This document shows positions 35,195 to 44,590 of a stretch of 64,000 nt of DNA, in pieces. The notes below the pieces were generated by a model that did not search any database, was not told the DNA's origin, and saw only the letters and a list, made by a program, of their open reading frames with translations. The translations under genes were made by a program, and so were the position numbers. Within the stretch, counting starts at the first letter, position 1. Every line of letters begins with the position of its first letter. The DNA comes from Caballeronia udeis (lineage in GTDB: Bacteria; Pseudomonadota; Gammaproteobacteria; Burkholderiales; Burkholderiaceae), in the NCBI RefSeq assembly GCF_001544555.2, contig NZ_FCOK02000003.1:124001-188000 (forward strand), read 5' to 3'.

Positions 35195-37263
35195 CGGTGG
35201 CCTCCTCTCTTCTGCATGCGCGCCGCTTGCCGATATAGTTGCCACAGGGCATCGTCCTGGGAATTGTCAAGGTGTGCACGGGCGTCGAGCAAAAGCTGGC
35301 ACCACTGCCGTTGCGCAGCGGGCGTGGAGTTAAAGGTGGGCTTCCGTGGTGACGCACCCTTCGTAAACAGCCGCGGAGGGCACCGCGTTCCCGCATGCCG
35401 AGGGAATATTGCCCAGACCGGCCGGAATGCCGGTGAGGCTATAGCGGATCCATAGGCCGAAGGAGTGGCCCACGAGACTTGTCCGGGTTCTGCGCCAAGG
35501 AGCCAGCAACCTGAAGGTGAAAGAAGAACCAAGGCGCCGACATCGGGGCGGCCCGAGACCGTAGCCCCGCAGGCGTAAAACTGGTCCCTTGAATGCGCAT
35601 GCCAGGTAGGCCACGTTTCCGCAGTCTCAACGATCTCGTATGACCGTGACAGTCCGGCGTAGTGGACCGTATGCTGGCCGCATCGATCCCATCCGCGGGT
35701 AGTCCAGACACCGTCGTCAATGGTTGCAGGCTGGCCGTCGATCGTAACTTCCCCCTGCGCTGCATCAATCCCTACGATTCGGATTGTCGGAGGTCGATCC
35801 GAAATCCAGACGCTTCGGCTAACCGAAATTCCACCCGCAAGCTCGATTACCGCATGAGGAAGCGGGTTAAGTGCCAGCAAGATCTCTTCTGTACATTCCA
35901 GTTTTGCTTGCCGCTTGGGCCGGTAACCGCGGAAGCACCGCCAGCCGTCAGCAACGCCAGGTCCGGTTACCTCGACAAGGTCATTCGCGCCTGTACCTTT
36001 GCACAGGTCCAGCGCGGAAGCACTGATTCCGTTAATACACAGGATGACATTCTCTTGCCCGATCACTGCTCTCGGTACGCTCACGAAACCTGGGATACCG
36101 GGGCGTTCTGAGAATACATGTAGAGTTCGTGGCGTCCTGATCCACCGGCGATCTACCGCGTCTGCGGTTTTTACGACAATTCCATCCTGTAAAGCTGCGC
36201 TTATATTGGAGAGAGGTAGCGGTTCAAAGAATTCGTCGTCAATCGCGACAAGGCTGATAGTTTCCGAGCCAACACGGATTGCAACCTGCTCGGGCATGCC
36301 TTCTGGGCGCCGCAGGAGAATAGAGGCGGCTATGCCCCATCCTCCAGGTTGGAAGGTGAGAATCAAGTCCGCATCGAGCCCTCCAGTACCTCGATTCTTC
36401 CTCGGCATGGATTTGGAGCGGGTAGTAGTGGTTCTCGGCCGGGTCCTAAGGCGCGGACGATACGCTGGCAGTTGCCTCGGTTCGCTCACGTCCATGGTGG
36501 TTGCGGAAATACGGAGGTCCGCGCCAATATCCTGGGATCCATTGCCCTTTGCACTTTCCCCAACCGTACTGTCGCCAACTCGAGAATCAGTAGCGGCCGG
36601 AGTTGTTGCGGGTCTCGTCACAAAAGGCAGCAGGCTGTCCTCCGGCTCATCCGACGTTGGTGTGTCCTCCAAATCCCCTTGATCCGAAGTAGCATACAAG
36701 GCCGCGCTACCCTGTTCCCGCGCTGGTGATTCGAGCGACTCTGCCGGAAGCCCATAACCTTCAACGGGAGTGATCGGAGGGTCGCTCCTGGCGGCCTCGG
36801 GCGGCGGCGTTTCGGTGTAAGGGGCAAGATGAGCCGGAGCGTCGAGCGAAATCTCAGCGACTATCTGCTGGCCAAGCAATTGCACTTCTTCAGCGATGGA
36901 AGTCGAGTTAGGGGACACTAGCCCGAGGTGGGACGGGGTTTCAATGACCAAATAAGAACCACTTTGTTCGTCTTTAACTAGGGCGGTTGATTCCACGGCA
37001 ACGCTCGCGACAGTCACGGGCTTGTGACGCGAATCCAATTGGATCGCACCGAGCGACTGAGTTCCGGCTAACTCTATGTTGCTGTGTGTTTCTGTCGCAA
37101 CTGGCGCCGAAGCCGAAGAGAGCGGTGTTTGAGCGACGGCAGTCGACTGGCATTCTGGCGCGACTTCATTCGTAGGCCTTGCGGAGAAGCGCCGCGCGAT
37201 CCAGCTAAGCAGCCGGTGAATGATGCGGGTGAGTACGCTTGGCATCAAACGACGTCCGGCCAT
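35191..37263 (-). CDS. 690-aa operon-leading protein with long disordered linker
   Basis: The first gene of the four-gene minus-strand operon. Residues ~8-25 form an amphipathic helix (LTRIIHRLLSWIARRF). About 30-270 is low-complexity, acidic and S/T/P/E rich, presumably disordered. A basic patch (RPRLRTRPRTTTTRSKSMPR) precedes a folded beta-rich C-terminal region (~300-660), with GLDADLILTFQPGGWGIAASIL and repeated beta-sandwich-like strands. Start ATG 37263 (alternative ATG 37245). Function unknown; it could be the DruF-equivalent of a Druantia type II-like locus, but that rests on gene order alone. Confidence 0.5.
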   Translation of the reverse strand: MAGRRLMPSVLTRIIHRLLSWIARRFSARPTNEVAPECQSTAVAQTPLSSASAPVATETHSNIELAGTQSLGAIQLDSRHKPVTVASVAVESTALVKDEQSGSYLVIETPSHLGLVSPNSTSIAEEVQLLGQQIVAEISLDAPAHLAPYTETPPPEAARSDPPITPVEGYGLPAESLESPAREQGSAALYATSDQGDLEDTPTSDEPEDSLLPFVTRPATTPAATDSRVGDSTVGESAKGNGSQDIGADLRISATTMDVSEPRQLPAYRPRLRTRPRTTTTRSKSMPRKNRGTGGLDADLILTFQPGGWGIAASILLRRPEGMPEQVAIRVGSETISLVAIDDEFFEPLPLSNISAALQDGIVVKTADAVDRRWIRTPRTLHVFSERPGIPGFVSVPRAVIGQENVILCINGISASALDLCKGTGANDLVEVTGPGVADGWRCFRGYRPKRQAKLECTEEILLALNPLPHAVIELAGGISVSRSVWISDRPPTIRIVGIDAAQGEVTIDGQPATIDDGVWTTRGWDRCGQHTVHYAGLSRSYEIVETAETWPTWHAHSRDQFYACGATVSGRPDVGALVLLSPSGCWLLGAEPGQVSWATPSAYGSAIASPAFRPVWAIFPRHAGTRCPPRLFTKGASPRKPTFNSTPAAQRQWCQLLLDARAHLDNSQDDALWQLYRQAARMQKRGGHR

Positions 37264-37616
37264 GCCGCCTGTCCACTCGAAACTTGGCGAGAAAGAAACC
37301 TGAACGATGAGCGCTGCGTGCGAAGCGCCATCATTCGGCGCTCAAAAGCATAGATTTGCACTTCAATCCCCCGGACGCACCAGAGTGCGCTTGCCTGTCC
37401 TATTCGATATTAATATCTGTAATTTTGATCAAAACGGCAGCTTGCAGAATGCCATGACTTCAGTAATGTGTCGAGAAGTAGCCACCGCATTAATTTCAAA
37501 GCTTCGAACACTTTAGCGCCTCGCGGATACTTCCCGCCGAGGCCACCCCCGTCGTGTGCGGCACCTTTGCGTGAACACTGACGGGCGATAGGTGTAACAC
37601 CCACGGGGAAAGTGAA
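37264..37616. other. Divergent promoter region between the helicase operon and the HTH/coiled-coil gene
   Basis: About 350 bp, with an AT-rich patch near 37400-37450 (gatattaatatctgtaattttgatcaaa). No convincing gene. Promoters for both flanking genes must lie here. Confidence 0.5.
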
Positions 37617-38858
37617 ATGCCGGACAGTCGTGATCTGGATTCATTTGATCGAGCGCAGCTTTACGAAGAAGTGTGGACCACCCCGATGGTACATATCGGG
37701 AAAAAGCATGGTCTCTCTGGAACTGCGATTCGACGTATATGCAACGCCCTTCAAATACCGGTTCCTGGGCCGGGGCATTGGACGCGGGTGGAGTTGGGAC
37801 ACCTCGTTCAGCGCCCTGCGCTGCCGCCACTGTCCGAGCGCCTGACGATAACCGCAGCGCCTGCAATTGGCACTCAACCGTTCCGTAAAAAAGGACGCGA
37901 CATGAAACCCCGACGCGCATTGGAGGAACGTGCCGCAGATCCTACCTTCATGGCGGTTCAACGAAAGTCTGAACGTTGGCACGCAATTCTCAAGGGCCTG
38001 TGCCAACAGATGGAGAAAGACGCTGCTAAAGCGACTCAACTGAAGACGCAACATGAATGGGAACAAGCTCATCCGGGAAAGCGATACCCGTCTCGCCCGG
38101 ACGTCGCCTATGGGAGCTGGGAATATTTTTGCGACGCCGGACAACTGCTTCTTACGATAACGCATCGCAGGCTTGTTGCCCGCCTGTCCTTGGGCAGCTA
38201 TACACGAGGACTTATCTTACTCAATACGATCTGCCATCAGGCTGAACAAAGAGGCTACTCGGTAGGCATGCTGCAGGGTGAAGAGCGCCTCAGGTTGTCT
38301 CGCGAAGAGGCTTATGTCGAGCTTCGGGTCTCTGAGAAATTGGTTGCAGGAACTCGATACCGCGTGAATAGCTGGGACAATTCTCGGCAACCTGTTCGGA
38401 CGCTGAGCCCCACGGGAAAGCTTGCGCTGTTTGTGGAGCAACAGGGAACGGGACACACGGAACTCGCTGACCGTCCGGACGAATTACTGGAGAACCAAAT
38501 CGATCGAATTTTCGAGGCCATCGATCATCGGTACAAAGGGTCACTGGCGAGACTCGCCGAACGTGCGAGATGGGAGCAAGACAGGAAAGAGGCCGAAATT
38601 AGACGACTCGAAGATGAGCGACGGCAACAGGAGGCTCAAAAGAGAGCCGAGAACGAGAAGCTGCGGCGTCAGGCATTCATTTCAGAAGTCGAGAATTGGC
38701 ACCGCGCCGAACTGATCCGAGGGTATCTTGCCGTGCTGGACATCCGGCTGGGCAAAGGTGGCCGAACGATGGACAGCTACTCCCAGTGGCGCACGTGGGC
38801 GGAAGCGGTTGCCGACGACCTCGATCGAAGTGACTGCCGCGTTGGAACATCCGATTGA
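37617..38858 (+). CDS. HTH and coiled-coil protein, function unknown
   Basis: A 413-aa protein. Residues ~12-60 (LYEEVWTTPMVHIGKKHGLSGTAIRRICNALQIPVPGPGHW) are a homeodomain-like HTH seen in many uncharacterised bacterial proteins. The central region (~120-300) is unrecognised alpha/beta. Residues ~315-370 are a charged coiled coil (RARWEQDRKEAEIRRLEDERRQQ type), followed by a tryptophan-containing tail (YSQWRTWAEAVADDLDRSD). Lying between the defence operon and the tRNA, it is the last accessory gene before the core genome. It is not a tyrosine recombinase. A regulator or nucleoid-associated protein is possible. Confidence 0.6.
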   Translation: MPDSRDLDSFDRAQLYEEVWTTPMVHIGKKHGLSGTAIRRICNALQIPVPGPGHWTRVELGHLVQRPALPPLSERLTITAAPAIGTQPFRKKGRDMKPRRALEERAADPTFMAVQRKSERWHAILKGLCQQMEKDAAKATQLKTQHEWEQAHPGKRYPSRPDVAYGSWEYFCDAGQLLLTITHRRLVARLSLGSYTRGLILLNTICHQAEQRGYSVGMLQGEERLRLSREEAYVELRVSEKLVAGTRYRVNSWDNSRQPVRTLSPTGKLALFVEQQGTGHTELADRPDELLENQIDRIFEAIDHRYKGSLARLAERARWEQDRKEAEIRRLEDERRQQEAQKRAENEKLRRQAFISEVENWHRAELIRGYLAVLDIRLGKGGRTMDSYSQWRTWAEAVADDLDRSDCRVGTSD

Positions 38859-38995
38859 TCGACCTGTGCGGCACTCGTAACGCATGGGATCAACCCGAAA
38901 TTCACGCGGCGGTGCCCCTCTATCCAAGTGGTTTGAAGTTGCGCTACGTTGACAAAAATCGGTTACAGGGTGGTTACATGACATCGAAAAATGAA

Positions 38996-39029
38996 AAAGG
39001 GTTACAGGCAAATCACCTGTAACCCTTTG
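38996..39029 (-). terminator. Terminator of the tRNA-Ala gene
   Basis: On the minus strand AAAGGGTTACAGG-(7 nt)-CCTGTAACCCTTT is a perfect 13-bp hairpin followed by a T-rich tract (TTTTTCATTTTT). It sits 8 bp past the CCA end of the tRNA. Related ggttaca words also occur at 38962-38980, perhaps remnants of repeated att sequence. Confidence 0.85.
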
Positions 39030-39036
39030 ATATTCC

Positions 39037-39112
<76 letters not shown>

Positions 39113-39180
39113 AACGTTTTCTGATTCTAGCACAGCCTTAAGACCGTCTGACAAGGCCCAAACGCTGCCTGCAGCGCATC

Positions 39181-39534
39181 TTATTTCGACGGCGAGCCCG
39201 CGAGAATCCAGCCAACAACCGTCTTGATATCGGCCCCGCTCATGGATCGATGCGACGGCATGGGCAATACACCCCATACTCCGCTGCCCCCATCCCTCAC
39301 CTTGGTTTCGAGCCGCGCTTGCGCCTGCGCGTCGCCCTTGTACTTCCCGGCTATCTGCTGGAACGACGGCCCGACCAGCTTGCGATCCACCGCGTGACAT
39401 CCCATGCAGGCATTCTTGCGCGCAATATTGACGGCATCGGCGGGAGAAGAAACAACGGGCGCGTCAGCTGCCAGCACGCCCCAGCTGGCCGTGATCGCCA
39501 TCGCGAACACGGCCATGGAAGACCACCGCTTCAT
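39181..39534 (-). CDS. Class I cytochrome c
   Basis: A 117-aa periplasmic protein: signal peptide ending AxA (VLAADAP), a CMGCH heme-attachment site (residues ~43-47), a GPSFQQIAGKYKG segment and a distal methionine in VLPMPSHRSMS. It is a soluble electron carrier, probably feeding a terminal oxidase. It overlaps the dolP stop by ATGA, so it is co-translated with it. Confidence 0.92.
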   Translation of the reverse strand: MKRWSSMAVFAMAITASWGVLAADAPVVSSPADAVNIARKNACMGCHAVDRKLVGPSFQQIAGKYKGDAQAQARLETKVRDGGSGVWGVLPMPSHRSMSGADIKTVVGWILAGSPSK

Positions 39535-40340
39535 TTCCCGGCGGGCGCAGGACTGCCCGGATGTACGTCGGAGTTCTTGACCGGCGCGGGCGCCTGCACA
39601 TCCAGCGGCGTCGAACTCACGGATGAATCAGGCACCGCGCCGACCGTCGCATCGCTGTTCGCAGGTGCGGGTGCAGCAGCCGCACTCGCGCCCGATGCTG
39701 CCGCGGCCGACAACGCCTGGGCTTCCTCCGGCTTGATGTACTGGAACACCTTGACCACCTGCGCAACACCCGGCACCTGTGCCGCCACATTCGCGCCGGC
39801 ATTGCCTTCTTCACGCGTGACCAGGCCCATCAGATACACCGTGCCGCGCTCGCATACCACCTTGTAGTAGTTCGCCCGCAGATCCTTCTCACCGACCAGC
39901 GCACCCTTCACGCGGCTCTCGAGATAAGCATCGTTAGTCCGCGATGACAACGAACTCGCGCCCTGGATAGCGAGCTCATTCACAATGCTGTTCACATTGT
40001 TGATGCCGCGCACCACCTCTTCGGCCTTCTGTTTCCATTGATCAGCCGGTACTTCGCCGGTCAGCAGAACGCGCCGGTTGAACACGGTCACGCTGACGTG
40101 GGCCTGGTCGGGCAGGCTTTCACCAATGCGCGACTTGGCTTTCACCTGGATCTCGCGATCCTCGGTTTGCGCGCCGAGCGTCCGCCGGTCGGTGGCGACA
40201 AGCGTGCCGCCGCCCACTGCGCCGCCCATTGCACCGATCACCACAAGCGGGCAACCTTGCAGGGTCAGCGCGACGCCTGACAACAGGCTCACCAGCAACG
40301 TGGCTCTGGCTAGCGTCGACCTGACGCGGGTCTTTTTCAT
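39531..40340 (-). CDS. dolP: DolP-like outer-membrane lipoprotein with two BON domains
   Basis: A 269-aa lipoprotein from ATG 40340. Signal peptide with lipobox LTLQGC, then two BON domains (~50-115, VSVTVFNRRVLLTGEVP; ~125-190, VVCERGTVYLMGLVT). An Ala/Pro-rich C-terminal tail extends beyond the usual ~190 aa of E. coli DolP (YraP). DolP binds anionic lipids at the division site and supports envelope integrity. Gene order next to diaA, yraN and rsmI matches E. coli. Confidence 0.88.
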   Translation of the reverse strand: MKKTRVRSTLARATLLVSLLSGVALTLQGCPLVVIGAMGGAVGGGTLVATDRRTLGAQTEDREIQVKAKSRIGESLPDQAHVSVTVFNRRVLLTGEVPADQWKQKAEEVVRGINNVNSIVNELAIQGASSLSSRTNDAYLESRVKGALVGEKDLRANYYKVVCERGTVYLMGLVTREEGNAGANVAAQVPGVAQVVKVFQYIKPEEAQALSAAAASGASAAAAPAPANSDATVGAVPDSSVSSTPLDVQAPAPVKNSDVHPGSPAPAGK

Positions 40341-40360
40341 CAACTCGTTCCCCTTAAGAA

Positions 40361-40948
40361 TCATTCGTCTCCCAGCAGCATCGCATCGATGCCATCGCAC
40401 AGGCAGTGAATGGTTAGCAGATGGACTTCCTGGATTCGCGCCGGCCGTTCGGACGGCACGCAGATATGGATGTCGGTATCGGCAAGCACTTCGCTGATCA
40501 CGCCGCCCCCCGCGCCCGTCAACGCGATCACGAACATCTCGCGCTCGTGCGCGGCCTGGATTGCCGCCAGCAAGTTGACCGAGTTGCCCGAGGTGGAGAG
40601 GACGACCAGCACGTCGCCGGCTTGCCCGAGCGCACGGATCTGCTTCGCATAGATCTCTTCGAACGCCGAGTTATTGCCGATCCCCGTGAGCGTCAGGACA
40701 TTCGCGTCCAGAGCTGTGGCCGGCAAGCCAGGCCGCTCGCGCTCGAAATGCCCGACCAGCGCAGACGCAAGCCGCTGAGAGTTGGCCGCGGATCCGCCGT
40801 TTCCGCACGTGAGGATTCGCGAGCCGTTGGCGAGCGCGCCGAACAGCACGTCAATGGCTGCGGCGACAGGGAAAGCAAGCGTGTCGAGTGCTTCGCGATG
40901 GACTGCCGCGTTTTCGCGGAAATGTTGCTGGATACGTTCGACGGACAT
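40361..40948 (-). CDS. diaA: DiaA-like SIS-domain protein
   Basis: A 195-aa SIS protein: CGNGGSAANSQRLASAL (phosphosugar loop, here with N replacing the usual acidic residue), LTLTGIGNNSAFEE, VLSTSGNSVNLLAA. It resembles both GmhA (sedoheptulose-7-phosphate isomerase) and DiaA, the DnaA-binding replication initiator-associating protein. The adjacent dolP, yraN and rsmI favour DiaA. The enzyme alternative remains possible. Confidence 0.8.
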   Translation of the reverse strand: MSVERIQQHFRENAAVHREALDTLAFPVAAAIDVLFGALANGSRILTCGNGGSAANSQRLASALVGHFERERPGLPATALDANVLTLTGIGNNSAFEEIYAKQIRALGQAGDVLVVLSTSGNSVNLLAAIQAAHEREMFVIALTGAGGGVISEVLADTDIHICVPSERPARIQEVHLLTIHCLCDGIDAMLLGDE

Positions 40949-41225
40949 CGACTCTCGGTTATCGGCCGCGCCATGCGCGGTGGTTCATTGACGGACTGCT
41001 TCGATGATCTGCTTCAATGGCTTGCTTCAATGACTGGCTTCGACCGCTTGCTGCCAAACCGATGCTGCACCACTTGAATACTTGAGCTTCTGCGCCTCAA
41101 GGTACGCGCCTCACCGCAGCGAGCTCTCGCACAGCGGTTGAACATATGGCCGCGATCAACCCGGCGCGCAGGCTCCGCGCAGTTTACCGCACTCACTGAC
41201 CGCGTCACTTAAGATGCAGCCATTT

Positions 41226-41585
41226 TCACGACGTATCGGAGCGAAAAGCATCGCGTAACCACACGATACGGCCTGCGTCGAACGCGATCACGTCGAAGCG
41301 GCACACGGGCAACGCCCCGCGCCACGTCATCAGATAGTGCTGCGCCGCGAGCACCAGCCGCCGCTGCTTATGCGCGCCGACACTCGCTGCCGCCGCCGCG
41401 AACTGGCGGCTGCGGCGCGCGCGTACCTCCACGAATACAAGCGCACGCTGACTGCCGATCTCACGCATCACGAGATCGATTTCGCCACCGCGACAGGAGA
41501 AATTGCGCGCGACAAAACGCAGGCGTTGCCGCTGCAGGTATTCAAGCGCGCGTTGCTCGAACGCGCTTCCGATCGTTTTCGACAC
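41226..41585 (-). CDS. yraN: YraN/UPF0102 family endonuclease-fold protein
   Basis: A 119-aa protein from GTG 41585 ([18 protein letters not shown]). It has the YraN core GGEIDLVM and [11 protein letters not shown], a PD-(D/E)XK-like fold, and ends VWLRDAFRS. Function is unresolved; the family is nearly universal. The longer frame to 41654 crosses into the divergent rsmI start and is rejected. Confidence 0.88.
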   Translation of the reverse strand: MSKTIGSAFEQRALEYLQRQRLRFVARNFSCRGGEIDLVMREIGSQRALVFVEVRARRSRQFAAAAASVGAHKQRRLVLAAQHYLMTWRGALPVCRFDVIAFDAGRIVWLRDAFRSDTS

Positions 41586-41652
41586 TCCGTTCCCCAAAAA
41601 GTTGTCCCTCTTCGCATGGCACAATGGCGTTCTCCGCCTGCCACCCGCCCTC

Positions 41653-42546
41653 ATGACTCCTCTCTCCGAATTGGCCCTTGGCCAGCAGTTTCCGGCTGGC
41701 GCCCTCTATATAGTCGCGACACCCATTGGCAATGTCGCGGACATCACGGTGCGCGCGCTGCACGTGCTCGGACTCGTCGACCGGGTGGCGGCCGAAGACA
41801 CGCGCAACACGTCGCAACTGCTGTCGCGCTATGGCATTTCGAAGCCGACCATAGCCGTGCACGAACACAACGAGCGCAGCGCCGCTGAGAACGTGATTGC
41901 GCATCTGCGCAATGGAGAACGCATTGCATGTGTCTCCGACGCGGGCACGCCAGGCATCTCGGACCCCGGCGCAAAGCTGGTCGATGCCGTGCGCGAAGCG
42001 GGCTTTCCCGTCATTCCGTTACCGGGCGCGAGCGCGTTCACCACCGCGCTCAGCGTAGCCGGCGCATGGGTTCACACGTTTTCGTTCATCGGCTTTCTTG
42101 CCACCAAACCGAAACAGCGTGACACGCAATTGCAGTCGCTGCTCACGCACGCGCCGGCGCTCGTGTTCTACGAAGCACCGCATCGGATTGTGGAAACGGT
42201 GCAGGCGCTTGAGCGCGCATTCGGTGGCGAGCGGCAATTGCTGATTGCCCGTGAGCTGACCAAGTTACATGAGAGCATCCATCGCTGCACCCTGGCCGAA
42301 GGGCCAACGTGGCTATCCGGCGATGCAAACCGGCAACGCGGCGAATTCGTTTTAGTGGTTGAAGGCGCGCCGCAAAAGGAGGCGGCGGACGACGCTCATG
42401 ATGCGTTGCTCGCGACCTTGCTGGAGGAGTTGTCGGTGAGCAGCGCTGCGAGACTGGCGGCAACATTGACGGGTGCATCGCGCAACGCGCTTTACACAAG
42501 GGCGCTGGCGATGGATAAGGCGCGTGGCGAACAAGAGCACGAATAA
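41653..42546 (+). CDS. rsmI: 16S rRNA (cytidine-1402-2'-O)-methyltransferase RsmI
   Basis: A 297-aa SAM-dependent methyltransferase of the tetrapyrrole-methylase fold. Motifs are [42 protein letters not shown] and FYEAPHR. It 2'-O-methylates C1402 in 16S rRNA for decoding accuracy. ATG 41653 is used; a longer frame (from 41503) overlaps yraN. It is followed by a strong bidirectional terminator. Confidence 0.95.
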   Translation: MTPLSELALGQQFPAGALYIVATPIGNVADITVRALHVLGLVDRVAAEDTRNTSQLLSRYGISKPTIAVHEHNERSAAENVIAHLRNGERIACVSDAGTPGISDPGAKLVDAVREAGFPVIPLPGASAFTTALSVAGAWVHTFSFIGFLATKPKQRDTQLQSLLTHAPALVFYEAPHRIVETVQALERAFGGERQLLIARELTKLHESIHRCTLAEGPTWLSGDANRQRGEFVLVVEGAPQKEAADDAHDALLATLLEELSVSSAARLAATLTGASRNALYTRALAMDKARGEQEHE

Positions 42547-42566
42547 GACGCGCAAACGCGGCGCAA

Positions 42567-42600
42567 TAAAAAAGCGGGCCGTCGAAACGGCCCGCTTTTA
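42567..42600. terminator. Bidirectional terminator between rsmI and rlpA
   Basis: AAAAGCGGGCCGT-CGAA-ACGGCCCGCTTTT (42570-42599) is a perfect 13-bp stem with A and T tracts on both sides, terminating the convergent rsmI and rlpA genes. Confidence 0.9.
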
Positions 42601-42628
42601 CTAAGACTCAACAATCAACAGACGATGC

Positions 42629-43267
42629 TCAGTCGACTGGGTTGATTGACGCCAGCGATTGATCTCGTGCCGCCGCCCGCCCTTCTTCTGGCGTCAAGCC
42701 CTCGATCTTCACCTTTCCGACACCCGCGCCACGCATGCCCAGCACAGCAGCTGCCGCATAGGAAAGGTCGATCACGCGGCCACGCGCGTACGGGCCGCGG
42801 TCGTTGATCTTGACGACCACCGTTTTGTGATTCGCCTCATTGGTCACACGTACCCACGAAGCAAGCGGCAACGTGCGATGCGCCGCGGTGAGCGCGTGCA
42901 TGTCGTAACGTTCGCCGCTGGCCGTCTTGCGACCGTGGAAACCGCGTCCATACCAGGAAGCGCGGCCCTGCTGCTCGAAGTCGCTGACGTCAGGCCCGGC
43001 GGTGATGGGCTCCGCGTTGGCGAGCGAAGATTTATCGGACGAATTGCTGGCCGACGGAGGCAATGCATTCAGCCGGGAGTCGTAGGCAAGCGGTGCAGCC
43101 AGACCTGCCGAACCTCGGCCCGAATTCGCAGCGTTGCTTGCGGTGCCCGACTGCGCGCCGGTTCTCAGCGCACTGGCCTGATCGCCGCCGCTTGGCGGCA
43201 TGGCGCAACCCGTAAGGATTGCAAAGACCAAAAGACTCCCGAGATGTCGGGTTAGTCGTACATTCAT
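42629..43267 (-). CDS. rlpA: RlpA septal-ring lytic transglycosylase
   Basis: A 212-aa lipoprotein from ATG 43267 (MNVRLTRHLGSLLVFAILTGC lipobox). The double-psi beta-barrel domain contains GRASWYGRGFHGRKTASGERYD, HRTLPLASWVRVTN, VVVKINDRGPYARGRVIDLS (catalytic D within NDRGP) and a C-terminal GVGKVKIEGL. It lacks a SPOR domain. It acts in the periplasm on denuded glycan strands. Confidence 0.92.
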   Translation of the reverse strand: MNVRLTRHLGSLLVFAILTGCAMPPSGGDQASALRTGAQSGTASNAANSGRGSAGLAAPLAYDSRLNALPPSASNSSDKSSLANAEPITAGPDVSDFEQQGRASWYGRGFHGRKTASGERYDMHALTAAHRTLPLASWVRVTNEANHKTVVVKINDRGPYARGRVIDLSYAAAAVLGMRGAGVGKVKIEGLTPEEGRAAARDQSLASINPVD

Positions 43268-43945
43268 AGACGTGTAATCAACGGTTCGAGCCGCCTCAAC
43301 CGTCCGACAAAACGCGGACGTGCGTAGGCAGCTCAAGGCTTTTTCCGCGCAAAGATACACTCCGCTCGAAAGTTCGAACGGCGAGCCAGTGCTCGGGTGC
43401 GGCGTACCTCGCCGCAAATGCCCGGTTAGTTTTCACGTCTGGCGCAACCTGTCCCCGGCAGCCTGACCAGACCCCACATGCCGCCATCGAACGTGGATCA
43501 CACGTTCTTGCGCGCTCAACTGCGCAGGAACGGCGGCGTAGGCCCCATCCAGCGTAACGGCAGCTAAGGCCGTTGCAGGTGCATCGCACCTGGCTGGACA
43601 AGACGTGTACATCGGCCGAAACCGATGCTTGATTGCGATTTCGAAGCATCTCTGCTCCGAATTGCGTACTTGATGACAATTGTAAAAACGCGCTACTCGT
43701 GTTTCTTATTGCCCATTGATGGCATGTTCAAACCATGCACAAGTAGCCCGATTATACCCAAATGCATAGGCGGACCACCTGGAGACGAACAAAATGTTAC
43801 TCATTTTCTCCATTGGCGTAAAAATTGCGGTTTCTGCCTGTTTTTTAGGCACATTTTGACCGTTCGGCCAACGCTTGGCGCGCTGCCGCAGCGCTGGTTT
43901 TCGCCCGTTACAATGGACGTTTTTACACGCCTCGGTCCCCCAGCC
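43268..43945. other. 0.68-kb divergent intergenic region
   Basis: Between rlpA and the MBL-fold gene. Open frames here (for example 43296-43679 minus) have no recognisable content. A small hairpin (CAGGTGC-ATC-GCACCTG) sits near 43577. I see no RNA gene I can support. Confidence 0.5.
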
Positions 43946-44590
43946 ATGAAGGTCACCCTTATTCCCGTGACACCGTTCCAGCAAAACTGTTCAATCGTCG
44001 TGTGCGAGACAACGGGCCGCGCGGTCGTCGTCGATCCGGGCGGTGAAGTCGAGCGGATCATCAGCGCAGTCGAACAACTCAATGTGACCGTCGACAAGGT
44101 GCTGCTCACGCACGGACATCTGGATCACTGCGGCGGAGCAAAGGCGCTCGCCGATCACTACGGCGTGGAAATCCACGGACCGCACACCGAAGACGCATTC
44201 TGGATCGACCAGTTGCCGGCACAAAGCAAGCGCTTCGGCTTCGGCGACGCACAGGCCTTCACGCCCGACCGGTGGCTGCAAGAAGGTGACTCGGTTCAGT
44301 TCGGCGACGAAACCATGGAGGTCTATCACTGCCCCGGACATACCCCGGGCCATGTGATCTTCTTCAGCCGGGCGAACCGCCTGGCCTTGGTCGGCGACGT
44401 GCTGTTCGCGGGCTCGATTGGCCGTACTGATTTTCCGCGCGGCGATCATTCGGACCTCGTGCGCTCAGTGCAGGACAAGCTTTGGCCACTGGGCGATGAC
44501 GTCACGTTCGTGCCGGGCCACGGCCCAACCTCCACGTTCGGACATGAACGCCGCACCAATCCGTTTGTCGCCGACAGGATGAACGCATGA
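43946..44590 (+). CDS. Metallo-beta-lactamase-fold hydrolase (glyoxalase II-like)
   Basis: A 214-aa protein from ATG 43946. It carries the MBL metal-binding signature [11 protein letters not shown] (HxHxDH), then CPGHTPGHV and [19 protein letters not shown], and a final [10 protein letters not shown]. This family of short MBL enzymes (~210 aa) hydrolyses thioesters or related esters; substrate unknown. It overlaps the next gene by ATGA. Confidence 0.88.
   Translation: MKVTLIPVTPFQQNCSIVVCETTGRAVVVDPGGEVERIISAVEQLNVTVDKVLLTHGHLDHCGGAKALADHYGVEIHGPHTEDAFWIDQLPAQSKRFGFGDAQAFTPDRWLQEGDSVQFGDETMEVYHCPGHTPGHVIFFSRANRLALVGDVLFAGSIGRTDFPRGDHSDLVRSVQDKLWPLGDDVTFVPGHGPTSTFGHERRTNPFVADRMNA

Noticed and set aside
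37617..38858. Integrase or recombinase at the tRNA border
   Set aside because: The 413-aa protein lacks the R-H-R-Y pattern of tyrosine recombinases and any serine-recombinase catalytic motif.
1..38900. CRISPR array or cas genes
   Set aside because: No series of regularly spaced direct repeats was seen; the 8-bp tandem repeat at 9123 is contiguous, without spacers.
43296..43679. 127-aa minus-strand open frame upstream of rlpA
   Set aside because: Composition rich in Arg/Cys/Ser with no conserved pattern; lies in the promoter region of rlpA and the MBL gene.
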